The notes beneath the pieces are model-generated. The model was not told the origin of the DNA, made no database searches, and saw only the letters and a list, made by a program, of their open reading frames with translations. Shown in pieces: positions 21,455 to 29,768 of a stretch of DNA of 30,925 nt; the first letter of the stretch is position 1, and each line of letters begins with the position of its first letter. This DNA comes from Rhizobium sp. Q54 (GTDB lineage: Bacteria > Pseudomonadota > Alphaproteobacteria > Rickettsiales > UBA1997), in the NCBI GenBank assembly GCA_945865745.1, contig CAMBFP010000001.1, positions 1 through 30,925 on the forward strand, read 5' to 3'. The position numbers were made by a program, and so were the translations under genes.

Positions 21455-23323
21455 ATGAAAAATTCTGGAAAAAACTTTTTAACTTGGGCGATTATTTTTG
21501 CCGTGGTGATGGTCATTTCTAACTTGATTAAAGACCCGAATAGCGCGTCTGGAAATAAGGTCGTCTTCAGTGAATTTATGAAGAAGGTTGATGCGGGCGA
21601 AGTGATTTCTGTCGACATCAAGGGCAGCGATTTGACCGGCAAAATGAAAGATGGTTCGCAGTTTTACACTTATCTTCCCGAATATCCCGATCTCGTTTCA
21701 ACCTTACAGGAGAAGGGCGTTGAGATTAATGCCGTGCCTTTAGTTAGTAAATCAGACAAGATCATTGCCGGAATTCTTGGCTGGCTTCCTCTTCTTGTGA
21801 TGGTTGGCTTGTGGATTTATTTTGCGCGCGGTGCTGCTGGCGGCGGTGGACGTGGCGGCGCTTTTGGATTTGGTAAATCGCGTGCTAAACTTTTACAGGA
21901 AAGCAAAGGTAAAGTTACTTTTGGCGATGTGGCTGGGATTGACGAGGCGAAACAAGAACTCACCGAGATTGTCGACTTTCTAAAAGATCCAAAAAAATAC
22001 GTAGATGTTGGCGCAAGAATTCCACGCGGCTGTTTATTAATCGGCTCTCCGGGAACTGGTAAAACTTTGCTAGCCCGCGCCATTGCTGGTGAGGCGGGAG
22101 TTCCATTTTTTTCAATTTCTGGCTCTGATTTCGTGGAAATGTTTGTCGGTGTCGGCGCGAGTAGAGTGCGTGACATGTTTGAGCAGGCGAAAAAATCTGC
22201 ACCTTGCATTGTTTTTATCGACGAGATCGATGCTGTCGGTCGTCATCGTGGCTCTGGAGTTGGTGGTGGAAATGATGAGCGCGAACAAACCCTCAACCAA
22301 ATGCTTGTTGAGATGGACGGATTTTCTGACAATGAAGGTGTGGTAATTATCGCCGCGACAAATCGTCCTGATGTTTTGGATCGTGCCTTGCTTCGTCCTG
22401 GGCGTTTCGATCGACAAGTTACCGTGCCAAATCCTGACATTATCGGACGTGAACAAATTCTTGGCGTGCACATTAAAAAAATTGTCGCTGCTTCCGATAT
22501 TGATGTGAAAACTTTAGCGCGCGGAACGCCTGGTTTTGCCGGCGCAGATCTTGCCAATCTTGTAAATGAAGCGGCACTCACTGCAGCGCGTTTCAATCAG
22601 AAAATGGTGACGATGCAAAATTTTGAAGATGCCAAAGATAAAATCATGATGGGCACCGAGCGCAAGTCGATGGTGATGCAAAAATCGGAAAAAGAGCTTA
22701 CGTCTTACCACGAAGCTGGTCACGCGATCACCGCGCTTAACTGTCCAAATTCTGATCCTATTCACAAAGCAACAATCATCCCACGTGGTCGCGCTCTAGG
22801 TTTGGTAATGCGCCTTCCTGAGCATGATCGCTTCTCGGTTACGCGCGCAAAACTCAAAGATGATCTAATTGTTGCCTTCGGCGGACGCGCTGCGGAAGAA
22901 TTAATTTTTGGTTACGAGCAAGTTACAACAGGTGCTTCTTCCGATATTCAGCAAGCAACCTCAATGGCACGCGCAATGGTTACAAAATGGGGCCTAAGCG
23001 ATAAAGTTGGGGCGATCGATTACGGCGAAGATGACGGTTCAAGATTTTACGCCGCCAATAAACCCTACTCGCAAGAAACCGGCAGAATCATTGACGAAGA
23101 GGTGAAGCGCATAATTAACGAAGGTCTTGCAGAAGCCAAAAAAATCCTTAACGAGAAAAAAGACGATTTGGAAAAATTGGCTCGAGCTTTACTTGAATAC
23201 GAAACTTTGAGTGGCGAGGAAATTAAAGATTTACTTGCAGGCAAAGAAATTAGAAAACCTTCAGTGCAAAGCGGCTCAGCAGCTAGTGCAATCAGTGAAG
23301 GCCTCATTCCAAAAGTCAGTTAA
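21455..23323 (+). CDS. ftsH: ATP-dependent zinc metalloprotease FtsH
   Basis: A 622-residue membrane-bound AAA+ protease that degrades membrane and regulatory proteins. Two membrane segments (about 8-24 and 104-124) flank a periplasmic domain. A Gly-rich linker then leads to the AAA domain. Walker A is GSPGTGKT (197-204), Walker B is [11 protein letters not shown], and the second region of homology is [11 protein letters not shown]. The pore motif is FVEMFVG. The zinc site HEAGH is near 419-423, with the third ligand Asp in the ASSDIQQAT stretch. All motifs are intact and the length is normal. It is 21 bases before dnaN. Confidence 0.97.
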   Translation: MKNSGKNFLTWAIIFAVVMVISNLIKDPNSASGNKVVFSEFMKKVDAGEVISVDIKGSDLTGKMKDGSQFYTYLPEYPDLVSTLQEKGVEINAVPLVSKSDKIIAGILGWLPLLVMVGLWIYFARGAAGGGGRGGAFGFGKSRAKLLQESKGKVTFGDVAGIDEAKQELTEIVDFLKDPKKYVDVGARIPRGCLLIGSPGTGKTLLARAIAGEAGVPFFSISGSDFVEMFVGVGASRVRDMFEQAKKSAPCIVFIDEIDAVGRHRGSGVGGGNDEREQTLNQMLVEMDGFSDNEGVVIIAATNRPDVLDRALLRPGRFDRQVTVPNPDIIGREQILGVHIKKIVAASDIDVKTLARGTPGFAGADLANLVNEAALTAARFNQKMVTMQNFEDAKDKIMMGTERKSMVMQKSEKELTSYHEAGHAITALNCPNSDPIHKATIIPRGRALGLVMRLPEHDRFSVTRAKLKDDLIVAFGGRAAEELIFGYEQVTTGASSDIQQATSMARAMVTKWGLSDKVGAIDYGEDDGSRFYAANKPYSQETGRIIDEEVKRIINEGLAEAKKILNEKKDDLEKLARALLEYETLSGEEIKDLLAGKEIRKPSVQSGSAASAISEGLIPKVS

Positions 23324-23344
23324 TCAATAGAAATAACTAAAAAC

Positions 23345-24457
23345 ATGCAGTTCGAAGTAGCAAAGCAGTCATTACTTAAAGCCATCTCAAATGTGAGTGG
23401 TGCAGTGGAAAGAAAGAACACAATTCCTGTTCTGCAAAATATTAAAATCGAAGCGCAAAAAACGCAGGAAGGTGACAAGGTAATCTTGTCGGCGACTGAC
23501 ATGGATATTCTTGTCACCGCGACTTTCGAAGCAGACATAAAAAAGAGCGGAGTGACTACGGTTCCAGCGCAAATGTTCTTCGATATTGTGCGTAAAATTC
23601 CCGAAGGCGCGATCATGATTTCGCAAGAAAGCCCGACGATTTTACAGATTAAATCCGGTAAATCGAAATACAGTTTGCCTTGTATCGACGCGACAGAATT
23701 TCCGAATTTATCGGAGGGCGAATTGGGCGAAGAAATCACAATTAAGTCAGAAGATTTAATGCGAATGATCGAAAAAACACGCTTCGCAATTTCTAGCGAT
23801 GAAACTCGTTACTACCTCAATGGCCTTTATTTACATGCGATTAAACAAGGTACGAATTTCAGTTTGCGCACTGTTGCCACCGATGGTCACAGGCTCGCCC
23901 TTTCTTTCGCTGACATTGATTTAAAAACTCCTTTTGGTGTGATTTTACCAAAAAAATCTGTTGCTGAAATTCGCAAAATTATCGAGGCAACGAAGGAAGT
24001 GCGCTTCGCAATTTCGCGCGTGAAAATCAAAGTGGTGGCAGGTCAGGCGACTATTATTTCTAAACTAATCGACGGCGAATTTCCTGATTACGATAAAGTA
24101 GTGCCAAAGAATAATTCTCTCGTTGCGTCAATTAACAAAAAGACTTTCTTCGATTGTGTTGATCGCGTTTCAACTGTTGCGACTGACAAGCATCGCTTGG
24201 TTAAAATGATTTTGGAAAACGGAAAATTGAGTCTGCAAGTTAGCACTAATGATGGTTCTTTCGCTTACGAAGAGCTTGATGTGAACTACTCGGGAGACCG
24301 CATCGAAACTGGCTTCAACTCACGTTACCTTCTCGACATCATCGGTCAAATTGACAATGATGAGCTGCTAATGCGTTTCAAAGACGGCTCTTCTCCAGCT
24401 TTGATTGAGGCTAAGAATATGAGTTCGGTATTCGTCATTATGCCGGTCAGAATTTAG
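23345..24457 (+). CDS. dnaN: DNA polymerase III beta sliding clamp
   Basis: A 370-residue beta clamp, which holds the replicative polymerase on DNA. It shows the three-domain pattern: N-terminal MQFEVAKQSLLKAI with RKNTIPVLQNIKI, then TRFAISSDETRYYLNGLYL, and ATDGHRLA in domain 2. The C-terminus ends in the usual VIMPVRI, which helps form the peptide-binding pocket. Length is normal. It sits between ftsH and recF, while dnaA is not in view, so the classical dnaA-dnaN-recF order is at least partly broken or lies elsewhere. Confidence 0.97.
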   Translation: MQFEVAKQSLLKAISNVSGAVERKNTIPVLQNIKIEAQKTQEGDKVILSATDMDILVTATFEADIKKSGVTTVPAQMFFDIVRKIPEGAIMISQESPTILQIKSGKSKYSLPCIDATEFPNLSEGELGEEITIKSEDLMRMIEKTRFAISSDETRYYLNGLYLHAIKQGTNFSLRTVATDGHRLALSFADIDLKTPFGVILPKKSVAEIRKIIEATKEVRFAISRVKIKVVAGQATIISKLIDGEFPDYDKVVPKNNSLVASINKKTFFDCVDRVSTVATDKHRLVKMILENGKLSLQVSTNDGSFAYEELDVNYSGDRIETGFNSRYLLDIIGQIDNDELLMRFKDGSSPALIEAKNMSSVFVIMPVRI

Positions 24458-24508
24458 CATTTTAATTTGTCATTACCATGAGCTCTTAGAGCGACGCGGC
24501 AATCGAAA

Positions 24509-25597
24509 ATGATCCAAATTCAAAAACTTCTCCTCTCTAATTTTCGCAATTTCTCTTCGCGTAGAATTGAATTTTCTTCCCCGTCAGTTTTGCTTGTTGG
24601 CGCAAATGGCGCTGGCAAAACTAATATTCTTGAAAGTCTGACATTGCTTGGTCGCAGCGCCTCTTTGCGCGGAGGTGATTTTGACGAAATGATAAAAATC
24701 AGTGAGAAAAATTTTACGATTTACGCCGAAATTTCTAATCACGAATTCATCGAAAAAATTGCTGTTTCATTTGACGCGGCGCAGAAGAAAAAAATTCTAC
24801 TTATTAATGGCGAACCAGTCAGTTCAAAGCGTCAAAGCGATCTTAGAAGTCATCTAATTAATTTTGTTTTCTTAACTCCGCAGCTTGAACAGCTTTTTAT
24901 TTCAGGCAAAAGTGAGCGTCGCGATTACATGGATAAAATCGTCTCCGACCTTGACCACGAACATTCTGGTCGCATCAACAATTATCAAAAATTACTCCGC
25001 GAAAGATTGCTGATTTTACAAAAACATCGTGACGATAAATGGCTGAATGCGGTAGAAAATAAAATCGTTGAGCTAGGAGTTTCAATTGCAGCAGCGCGGA
25101 TTGAGGCGATAGATTTTTTCAATAAGGCTATTTCATCTTTCGCGTCAAATTTTCCGCAGACAAAACTTTGTGCGCTTGGCGAAGTTGAAGAAATGATAGC
25201 GAAACAAAGCGCAGCGCAGCTAGAAGAGTTTTACAAAATCAAAATGAAAGAAAATCGTGAGCGCGATCTAGTGAGTTTTAAAACTGAATTTGGCGTTCAT
25301 CGCTCAGATTTTGACGCAATTTTTTTGAAGAAAAATATCTCGGCCAAACTTTCTTCAACTGGCGAACAAAAAGCGATCATGCTTGGAATCACTTTGGCGC
25401 GGGCGCGGATTTCATCTGCTTACAAAAATCAGCCGACAATTTTAATTTTTGATGAAGTGGTTTCTCATTTGGATGAGGAGCGAAAGAAGAATTTATTTGA
25501 AGAAATTTCCGCCGCGAATTTACAGGCTTTTTTTAGCGCAACGAGTGTTGAATTAATTCCGGTGAAGCATTCACAACTTCATATTCACGCGGTTTAA
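24509..25597 (+). CDS. recF: DNA replication and repair protein RecF
   Basis: A 362-residue SMC-like ATPase that helps load RecA at gaps. Walker A is GANGAGKT (31-38). The FLTPQLEQLFISGKSERRDYMD stretch and the HRSDF motif are typical of RecF. The signature LSSTGEQKAIMLGITLA and Walker B LIFDEVVSHLD are near the C-terminus. It follows dnaN by 51 bases, as in many bacteria. Its last 65 bases overlap the 3' end of the convergent dipeptidase gene. Confidence 0.96.
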   Translation: MIQIQKLLLSNFRNFSSRRIEFSSPSVLLVGANGAGKTNILESLTLLGRSASLRGGDFDEMIKISEKNFTIYAEISNHEFIEKIAVSFDAAQKKKILLINGEPVSSKRQSDLRSHLINFVFLTPQLEQLFISGKSERRDYMDKIVSDLDHEHSGRINNYQKLLRERLLILQKHRDDKWLNAVENKIVELGVSIAAARIEAIDFFNKAISSFASNFPQTKLCALGEVEEMIAKQSAAQLEEFYKIKMKENRERDLVSFKTEFGVHRSDFDAIFLKKNISAKLSSTGEQKAIMLGITLARARISSAYKNQPTILIFDEVVSHLDEERKKNLFEEISAANLQAFFSATSVELIPVKHSQLHIHAV

Positions 25598-26093
25598 AAA
25601 GTTGGTAATGCCACCATTCTTTCGAGTAGAAATCAAAGCCAGCTGCGGTCATTAAGCCAAGAAGGAGTAGGCGATTACGTTGCGCTTCAACAGAAATTTT
25701 TTCGCAATTGTGAAAAGCTAACTCAGAAAAATCGTCAAAATCTGTGCCCATGTTGAGTTCATTTCCATCAAGATCAGTTAAAGTTAAATCAATCGCCACG
25801 CCTCGACAATGCGGGATTGCGCCGTCTTCAGGATTAGAAATAAAATCGCCGGGAAATTTTTCGTACATGTATTTCTGCACTTCGAGTGGGCGAAATGTGT
25901 CGAAGATTTTTAATTTCAGTCCCAAATTTTTTGCTGACTTAATCGCTTTCAAAATCCCTTCAATAGAGGCTTCATGCATGTAAGCAAAAGGACGAGAATA
26001 AAGTTTGTGACCACAAACATTATTTTCTGAAGCGTAGCGCAAATCAAAAATTACGTCGAATTTTTCTGTAGTGATTTCGATAAGATTTTGCAT
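25533..26093 (-). CDS. ddpX: D-alanyl-D-alanine dipeptidase, VanX/DdpX family (M15D)
   Basis: A 186-residue zinc dipeptidase predicted to split D-Ala-D-Ala. Conserved residues are in place: R68 in FDTFRP, zinc ligands H95 and D102 in HCRGVAIDLTL, the MGTDFDDFSELA loop (115-126), catalytic E159 and zinc ligand H162 in EWWHY. No signal peptide is seen, so the cytoplasm is likely. There, as in other bacteria with VanX homologues, it would recycle the dipeptide rather than give vancomycin resistance; no vanA or vanH is nearby. Its ATG directly follows the hemJ stop, so the two are probably one transcript. The last 21 codons overlap recF on the other strand. Confidence 0.92.
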   Translation of the reverse strand: MQNLIEITTEKFDVIFDLRYASENNVCGHKLYSRPFAYMHEASIEGILKAIKSAKNLGLKLKIFDTFRPLEVQKYMYEKFPGDFISNPEDGAIPHCRGVAIDLTLTDLDGNELNMGTDFDDFSELAFHNCEKISVEAQRNRLLLLGLMTAAGFDFYSKEWWHYQLFKPREYEVVNASPELIQHSLR

Positions 26094-26528
26094 TTAGAAA
26101 GGTTTCAAAATTACCAAAGCGACAATGCCAATAATTAGCAAAATTGGCACCTCATTAATGATGCGATAGAACTTCTGGCTGTGTTTATTTTGACCTTTTT
26201 CAAAGGATTTTCTCCAGCGCCCAAGTAAATGGTGATAGAAGGTAAGTATTGCGACGAGAGTTAATTTGATGTGCAGCCAAACGAATTCAAAGCCGATTTT
26301 TGAAGAGAGGTAAAAACCAAAAATAAAAACCAAAATCATCGCAGGATTCATGATGTAACGAAGCAACTTCCTCTCCATCACTTGAAAAATTTTATCAGTT
26401 TCGGATCCAACGGCTACTTGCGTGTGGTAAACGAAAATTCTTGGTAAATATAAAAGTCCGGCGAGCCATGAAATTACTGCGGTGATATGCAGAATTTTGA
26501 TTACGTCGTAAAGTTCGATCTCGGCCAT
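26094..26528 (-). CDS. hemJ: Protoporphyrinogen IX oxidase HemJ
   Basis: A 144-residue integral membrane protein of the HemJ (UPF0093) family, which oxidises protoporphyrinogen IX in the second-last step of heme synthesis. The conserved N-terminal His is H14 in YDVIKILHITAVISWLAGLL, and the family motif LYLPRIFVYH follows. About four membrane segments are visible, with conserved RYIMNPAMI and H..L stretches. Length is typical. It is the first gene of the minus-strand pair with the dipeptidase and diverges from prs across 81 bases. Confidence 0.93.
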   Translation of the reverse strand: MAEIELYDVIKILHITAVISWLAGLLYLPRIFVYHTQVAVGSETDKIFQVMERKLLRYIMNPAMILVFIFGFYLSSKIGFEFVWLHIKLTLVAILTFYHHLLGRWRKSFEKGQNKHSQKFYRIINEVPILLIIGIVALVILKPF

Positions 26529-26609
26529 TTTTTTAAAGAAAAAGTTGATTAATTGAAGTCGCTTACTAGCGTCCGCCGCCTCGTTTCTAAAGCATTTTCT
26601 TGAAATAAA

Positions 26610-27542
26610 ATGAAGTTACTCGCTTGCAATAGCAATCCATCTTTGTCGCAAAATATCGCCAGTTATTTGGGTTCAAAATTAGTTAATGTCGAGATTAAGC
26701 GTTTTGCTGACATGGAAGTGTTTGCTGAGATCAAAGAAAATGTGCGCGGCGAAGATATTTTTGTTTTGCAATCGACCTCATTTCCAGCCAATGACAATAT
26801 CATGGAATTGTTGGTGGTGATTGATGCATTGCGTCGTGCTTCGGCGAAAAGAATTACTGCGGTAATGCCTTACTTTGGTTATGCTAGACAAGATCGTAAA
26901 GTTGCTCCGCGCACCCCAATTTCTGCAAAATTAGTTGCGAATTTAATTACTTCAGCCGGTGCAGATCGGGTGCTCACAATGGATTTACACGCCGGGCAAA
27001 TTCAAGGCTTCTTTGATATTCCTCTCGATAATCTTTACGCCGCACCAGTTTTTGTGCGCGACATTAAGCAAAATTTTGAGCTAGAAAATTTAGTGGTAGT
27101 ATCTCCAGACGTTGGTGGCCTAGTGCGGGCAAGAGCAATAGCTGGAAAAATTGGCGCCGATCTAGCGATTGTTGATAAACGTCGTCCTCGTGCTGGAGTT
27201 AGCGAGGTGATGAATATTATTGGCGAAGTTGAAGGTAAAAATTGCATTATTGTCGATGACATGATCGACTCTGGTGGAACTTTATGTAACGCAGCCGAGG
27301 CTTTGCTAATAAAGGGCGCAAAGTCAGTTTCGGCCTACATTACTCACGGTGTTTTATCAGGAAAGGCCCCGGAAAGAATCGCTAATTCTAAGCTAAAAAC
27401 TCTTGTCATTACTGATTCAATTCAGCCCTCGGAAGAAACTTTGTCGGTTAAAAATATTAAAATTATTAACATCTCCAATCTGCTCGGAGAGGCTATCCGC
27501 AATATTTCATTAGAGAAGTCAGTCTCTACTTTGTTTGATTAA
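26610..27542 (+). CDS. prs: Ribose-phosphate pyrophosphokinase
   Basis: A 310-residue PRPP synthetase. It makes phosphoribosyl diphosphate from ribose 5-phosphate and ATP for nucleotide, His, Trp and NAD synthesis. The flexible-loop and ATP-binding sequence [10 protein letters not shown] is present. The metal-binding [14 protein letters not shown] and the PRPP-binding [14 protein letters not shown] are also intact. The length matches bacterial class I enzymes. The cytochrome c gene follows after 2 bases, so cotranscription is likely. No strong Shine-Dalgarno is seen. Confidence 0.97.
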   Translation: MKLLACNSNPSLSQNIASYLGSKLVNVEIKRFADMEVFAEIKENVRGEDIFVLQSTSFPANDNIMELLVVIDALRRASAKRITAVMPYFGYARQDRKVAPRTPISAKLVANLITSAGADRVLTMDLHAGQIQGFFDIPLDNLYAAPVFVRDIKQNFELENLVVVSPDVGGLVRARAIAGKIGADLAIVDKRRPRAGVSEVMNIIGEVEGKNCIIVDDMIDSGGTLCNAAEALLIKGAKSVSAYITHGVLSGKAPERIANSKLKTLVITDSIQPSEETLSVKNIKIINISNLLGEAIRNISLEKSVSTLFD

Positions 27543-27544
27543 TT

Positions 27545-28066
27545 ATGAAAAAAATTATCGAATTTCTTCAGTTACAATTTAAAAAATTTGCACCAGTGGT
27601 TGTTTTGCCGATTGCCATTGTGCTCTTTGCAATCATTGCCGCCAATCTTCTTTACCAGCCAAAAAAAATGCTCAAAAGAGGTTTTGAAATTGAGTTTTCT
27701 GCTGATGGAAAGCCGGTGGCTAAAAAAGAAGAAAAGCCAGTCGACTTCCCTTCCTTGATGAAGTTAGCCGACCTAGATCGTGGTGCAAAAATTTTTAAAA
27801 AATGTGCAACTTGTCATACTATTGGCAAAGGTGAGGCGGCAAAAATTGGACCAAATTTATTTGGAGTTGTGGGTAGAAAAAGAGCCTCAACCTCCTTCTC
27901 TTATTCTGATGCGATGAGGGCAAAGGGCGGCTCTTGGGACGCAGAATCAATCGGTCAATTTATTACCAAGCCAAAAGATTATGTGCCGGGAACTAAAATG
28001 GCTTTTCCAGGATTGAAAAAGCCGCAAGACCGTGCCGACGTAATTCTGTTCTTACAAAAACAATAA
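27545..28066 (+). CDS. cycM: Membrane-anchored c-type cytochrome (CycM/c552-like)
   Basis: A 173-residue class I cytochrome c. An uncleaved N-terminal membrane anchor lies at about residues 15-36. A Lys-rich linker precedes the heme domain. The heme site is CATCH (C87, C90, H91), and the likely axial Met is M152 in PGTKMAFPGL. The NLFGVVGRKRAS stretch is typical of mitochondrial-like and alphaproteobacterial cytochrome c. It probably carries electrons from the bc1 complex to the terminal oxidase on the periplasmic face. The next gene starts 7 bases after its stop. Confidence 0.92.
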   Translation: MKKIIEFLQLQFKKFAPVVVLPIAIVLFAIIAANLLYQPKKMLKRGFEIEFSADGKPVAKKEEKPVDFPSLMKLADLDRGAKIFKKCATCHTIGKGEAAKIGPNLFGVVGRKRASTSFSYSDAMRAKGGSWDAESIGQFITKPKDYVPGTKMAFPGLKKPQDRADVILFLQKQ

Positions 28067-28073
28067 ATTCCCA

Positions 28074-28364
28074 ATGGGTTTCATAAAATCAATTTTACGA
28101 ATTCTTCGCTCTGTAGTTCTGCTCCTCCTCTTGGTTTGTCTGGTGATTTTTATGCTCGACAATCGCGAGCTGATTACAATCAGCACGCATCCATTACCGT
28201 TCGAAATTCAGACGAGAGTTTTTGTAGTGATGATTGTTTGCTTCATTCTTGGGCTCGTTTTTGGAATAATTGCTTGCTCTCCGACTATTGTTCAAAGTTT
28301 TTTCAAACGCCTTAGTGATAAGCGCAAAATCAGAAAACTTGAAAAGCAGGTAAAAAATAATTGA
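28074..28364 (+). CDS. LapA-domain (DUF1049) small membrane protein
   Basis: A 96-residue inner-membrane protein with two membrane segments (about 10-28 and 47-67) joined by a short loop containing LDNRELITIS. A Lys/Arg-rich C-terminal helix (KRLSDKRKIRKLEKQVKNN) follows. This is the layout of LapA/DUF1049 proteins, which in E. coli act with LapB in control of lipopolysaccharide synthesis via FtsH. No lapB is in view. It is the last gene of the prs unit. Confidence 0.8.
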   Translation: MGFIKSILRILRSVVLLLLLVCLVIFMLDNRELITISTHPLPFEIQTRVFVVMIVCFILGLVFGIIACSPTIVQSFFKRLSDKRKIRKLEKQVKNN

Positions 28365-28478
28365 GCAGTTGCTTTCAATTTTTGCCTAAATAGCTTGCGC
28401 TGCCTTATTCCACATCACTAAAGCTGCACTTTAATTTCCTTCTCTCTTACTTAAATTTTTAACAAATAACGATACGAC

Positions 28479-29765
28479 ATGGCTAGTAATTTGACCATCA
28501 TGGGCAACAAAGAAATTTTGTTGGTCGCTGAAAATATCGCGCACGAAAAAGGCATTTCTCTTCAAGAAATTATTGAGGCAATGGAGGAGGGCATCAAGCT
28601 TGCTGCGAAGAAAAAATACGGTAGCCATCTTGATATCGATTGCAGAATTGATAGAAAAACTGGGCAGATAAAACTCTTTAATAAGTTACAAGTTGCCGAA
28701 GATGATGTTGAAGATTTCGACGTGCGCACTCACATCACTCTTAAGCATGCAAAACAAGAAAATGCTGATGCAGAAATTGGCGATTTCGTAGTACAAGAAT
28801 TGCCTCCGATCGATCTCAGTCGCGTTGTTGCGCAAGTTGCGAGAAACGAGATTATCCGCAAAGTTAAAGAGGCGGAAAAGAATAAAGAATATAACGAATT
28901 CAAAGATCGCATTGCTGATATTGTTAGTGCTTCAGTGAAGAAAATTGGTCTAAAAAATATCGTGATGGAAGTTGATGGTTACGAAGCCGTGATTCACGAA
29001 AGCGGTTTAATTCCAAAAGAAAATTTCCGCGTTGGTGATCGCATTCGTTGCTACATCGAAGATGTGCGCAAAGAGCCATTCGGTGCACAGATTTTCTTGT
29101 CACGTACTCATCCGCAATTTTTGGTGAGACTTTTTGAACAAGAAGTTCCTGAGCTTTACGAAGGAAATATTGAAGTAAAAGCGGTTGCTCGTGATCCAGG
29201 TTCTCGCGCTAAAATCGCCATCTATTCTCGTCGCGATGATATTGATATTATCGGCTCATTCATTGGTATTCGTGGTTCTCGCGTTCAGTCGGTTAGCTCT
29301 GAGCTTCGCGGTGAAAAAATCGATATTCTTAAATGGTCACCAAACGTAGCTGAGCTTGTAATAAGCGCGCTAACGCCGGCTAAAGTTAGTAAGGTTGTTG
29401 TTGATGAAGAGAATAATTTAATCGAAGCTGTAGTGGCTGAAGATCAACTCAGTCTAGCAATTGGGCGCGGCGGACAAAATGTTAAACTCGCTTCAAAATT
29501 AGTCGGTTACAAAATTGACGTAATGACTGATGAGCAAGAGTCAGCGCGTCGTACTGCTGAATTTAATCAAGCTTCTAAACTCTTTGTTGAAGCGCTCGAC
29601 GTCGAAGAAATGATCGCAAATCTTCTTGCTTCTGAAGGGTTCTTAACTGTTGATTCTCTGGCTCAATCTGATGTTTCTGAAATTGCTTCAATCGAAGGTT
29701 TTGACGAAGACATTGCTGGCGAAGTTAAACGTAGAGCCGAGGAATTTCTTCAGAAAAATTCGTAA
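28479..29765 (+). CDS. nusA: Transcription termination/antitermination factor NusA
   Basis: A 428-residue NusA, which binds RNA polymerase and nascent RNA. The N-terminal polymerase-binding domain (about 8-135) is followed by an S1 domain (about 140-205), then two KH domains (about 205-350) with GIRGSRVQSV and IGRGGQNVKLA. A single C-terminal helix-hairpin-helix-type repeat ends the protein (about 365-425). E. coli NusA has two such acidic repeats, so this form is shorter at the C-terminus. A second ATG (MGNKEILLV) lies 7 codons in. The expected upstream rimP is absent; a 114-bp gap follows the LapA-domain gene. infB begins 3 bases after the stop. Confidence 0.96.
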   Translation: MASNLTIMGNKEILLVAENIAHEKGISLQEIIEAMEEGIKLAAKKKYGSHLDIDCRIDRKTGQIKLFNKLQVAEDDVEDFDVRTHITLKHAKQENADAEIGDFVVQELPPIDLSRVVAQVARNEIIRKVKEAEKNKEYNEFKDRIADIVSASVKKIGLKNIVMEVDGYEAVIHESGLIPKENFRVGDRIRCYIEDVRKEPFGAQIFLSRTHPQFLVRLFEQEVPELYEGNIEVKAVARDPGSRAKIAIYSRRDDIDIIGSFIGIRGSRVQSVSSELRGEKIDILKWSPNVAELVISALTPAKVSKVVVDEENNLIEAVVAEDQLSLAIGRGGQNVKLASKLVGYKIDVMTDEQESARRTAEFNQASKLFVEALDVEEMIANLLASEGFLTVDSLAQSDVSEIASIEGFDEDIAGEVKRRAEEFLQKNS

Positions 29766-29768
29766 ATA

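Noticed and set aside
21817..22765. Overlapping frames of 80-130 codons in both directions within ftsH
   Set aside because: All are shadows of the conserved AAA and protease domains of ftsH.
25533..26093. Vancomycin resistance determinant
   Set aside because: Only a VanX-like dipeptidase is present; no vanH, vanA or regulator is nearby, and the family is widespread in Gram-negative bacteria for dipeptide recycling.
28382..28410. Possible sigma70 promoter before nusA (TTGCCT, 17-base spacer, TTATTC)
   Set aside because: Both boxes match poorly and similar strings are common in AT-rich DNA.
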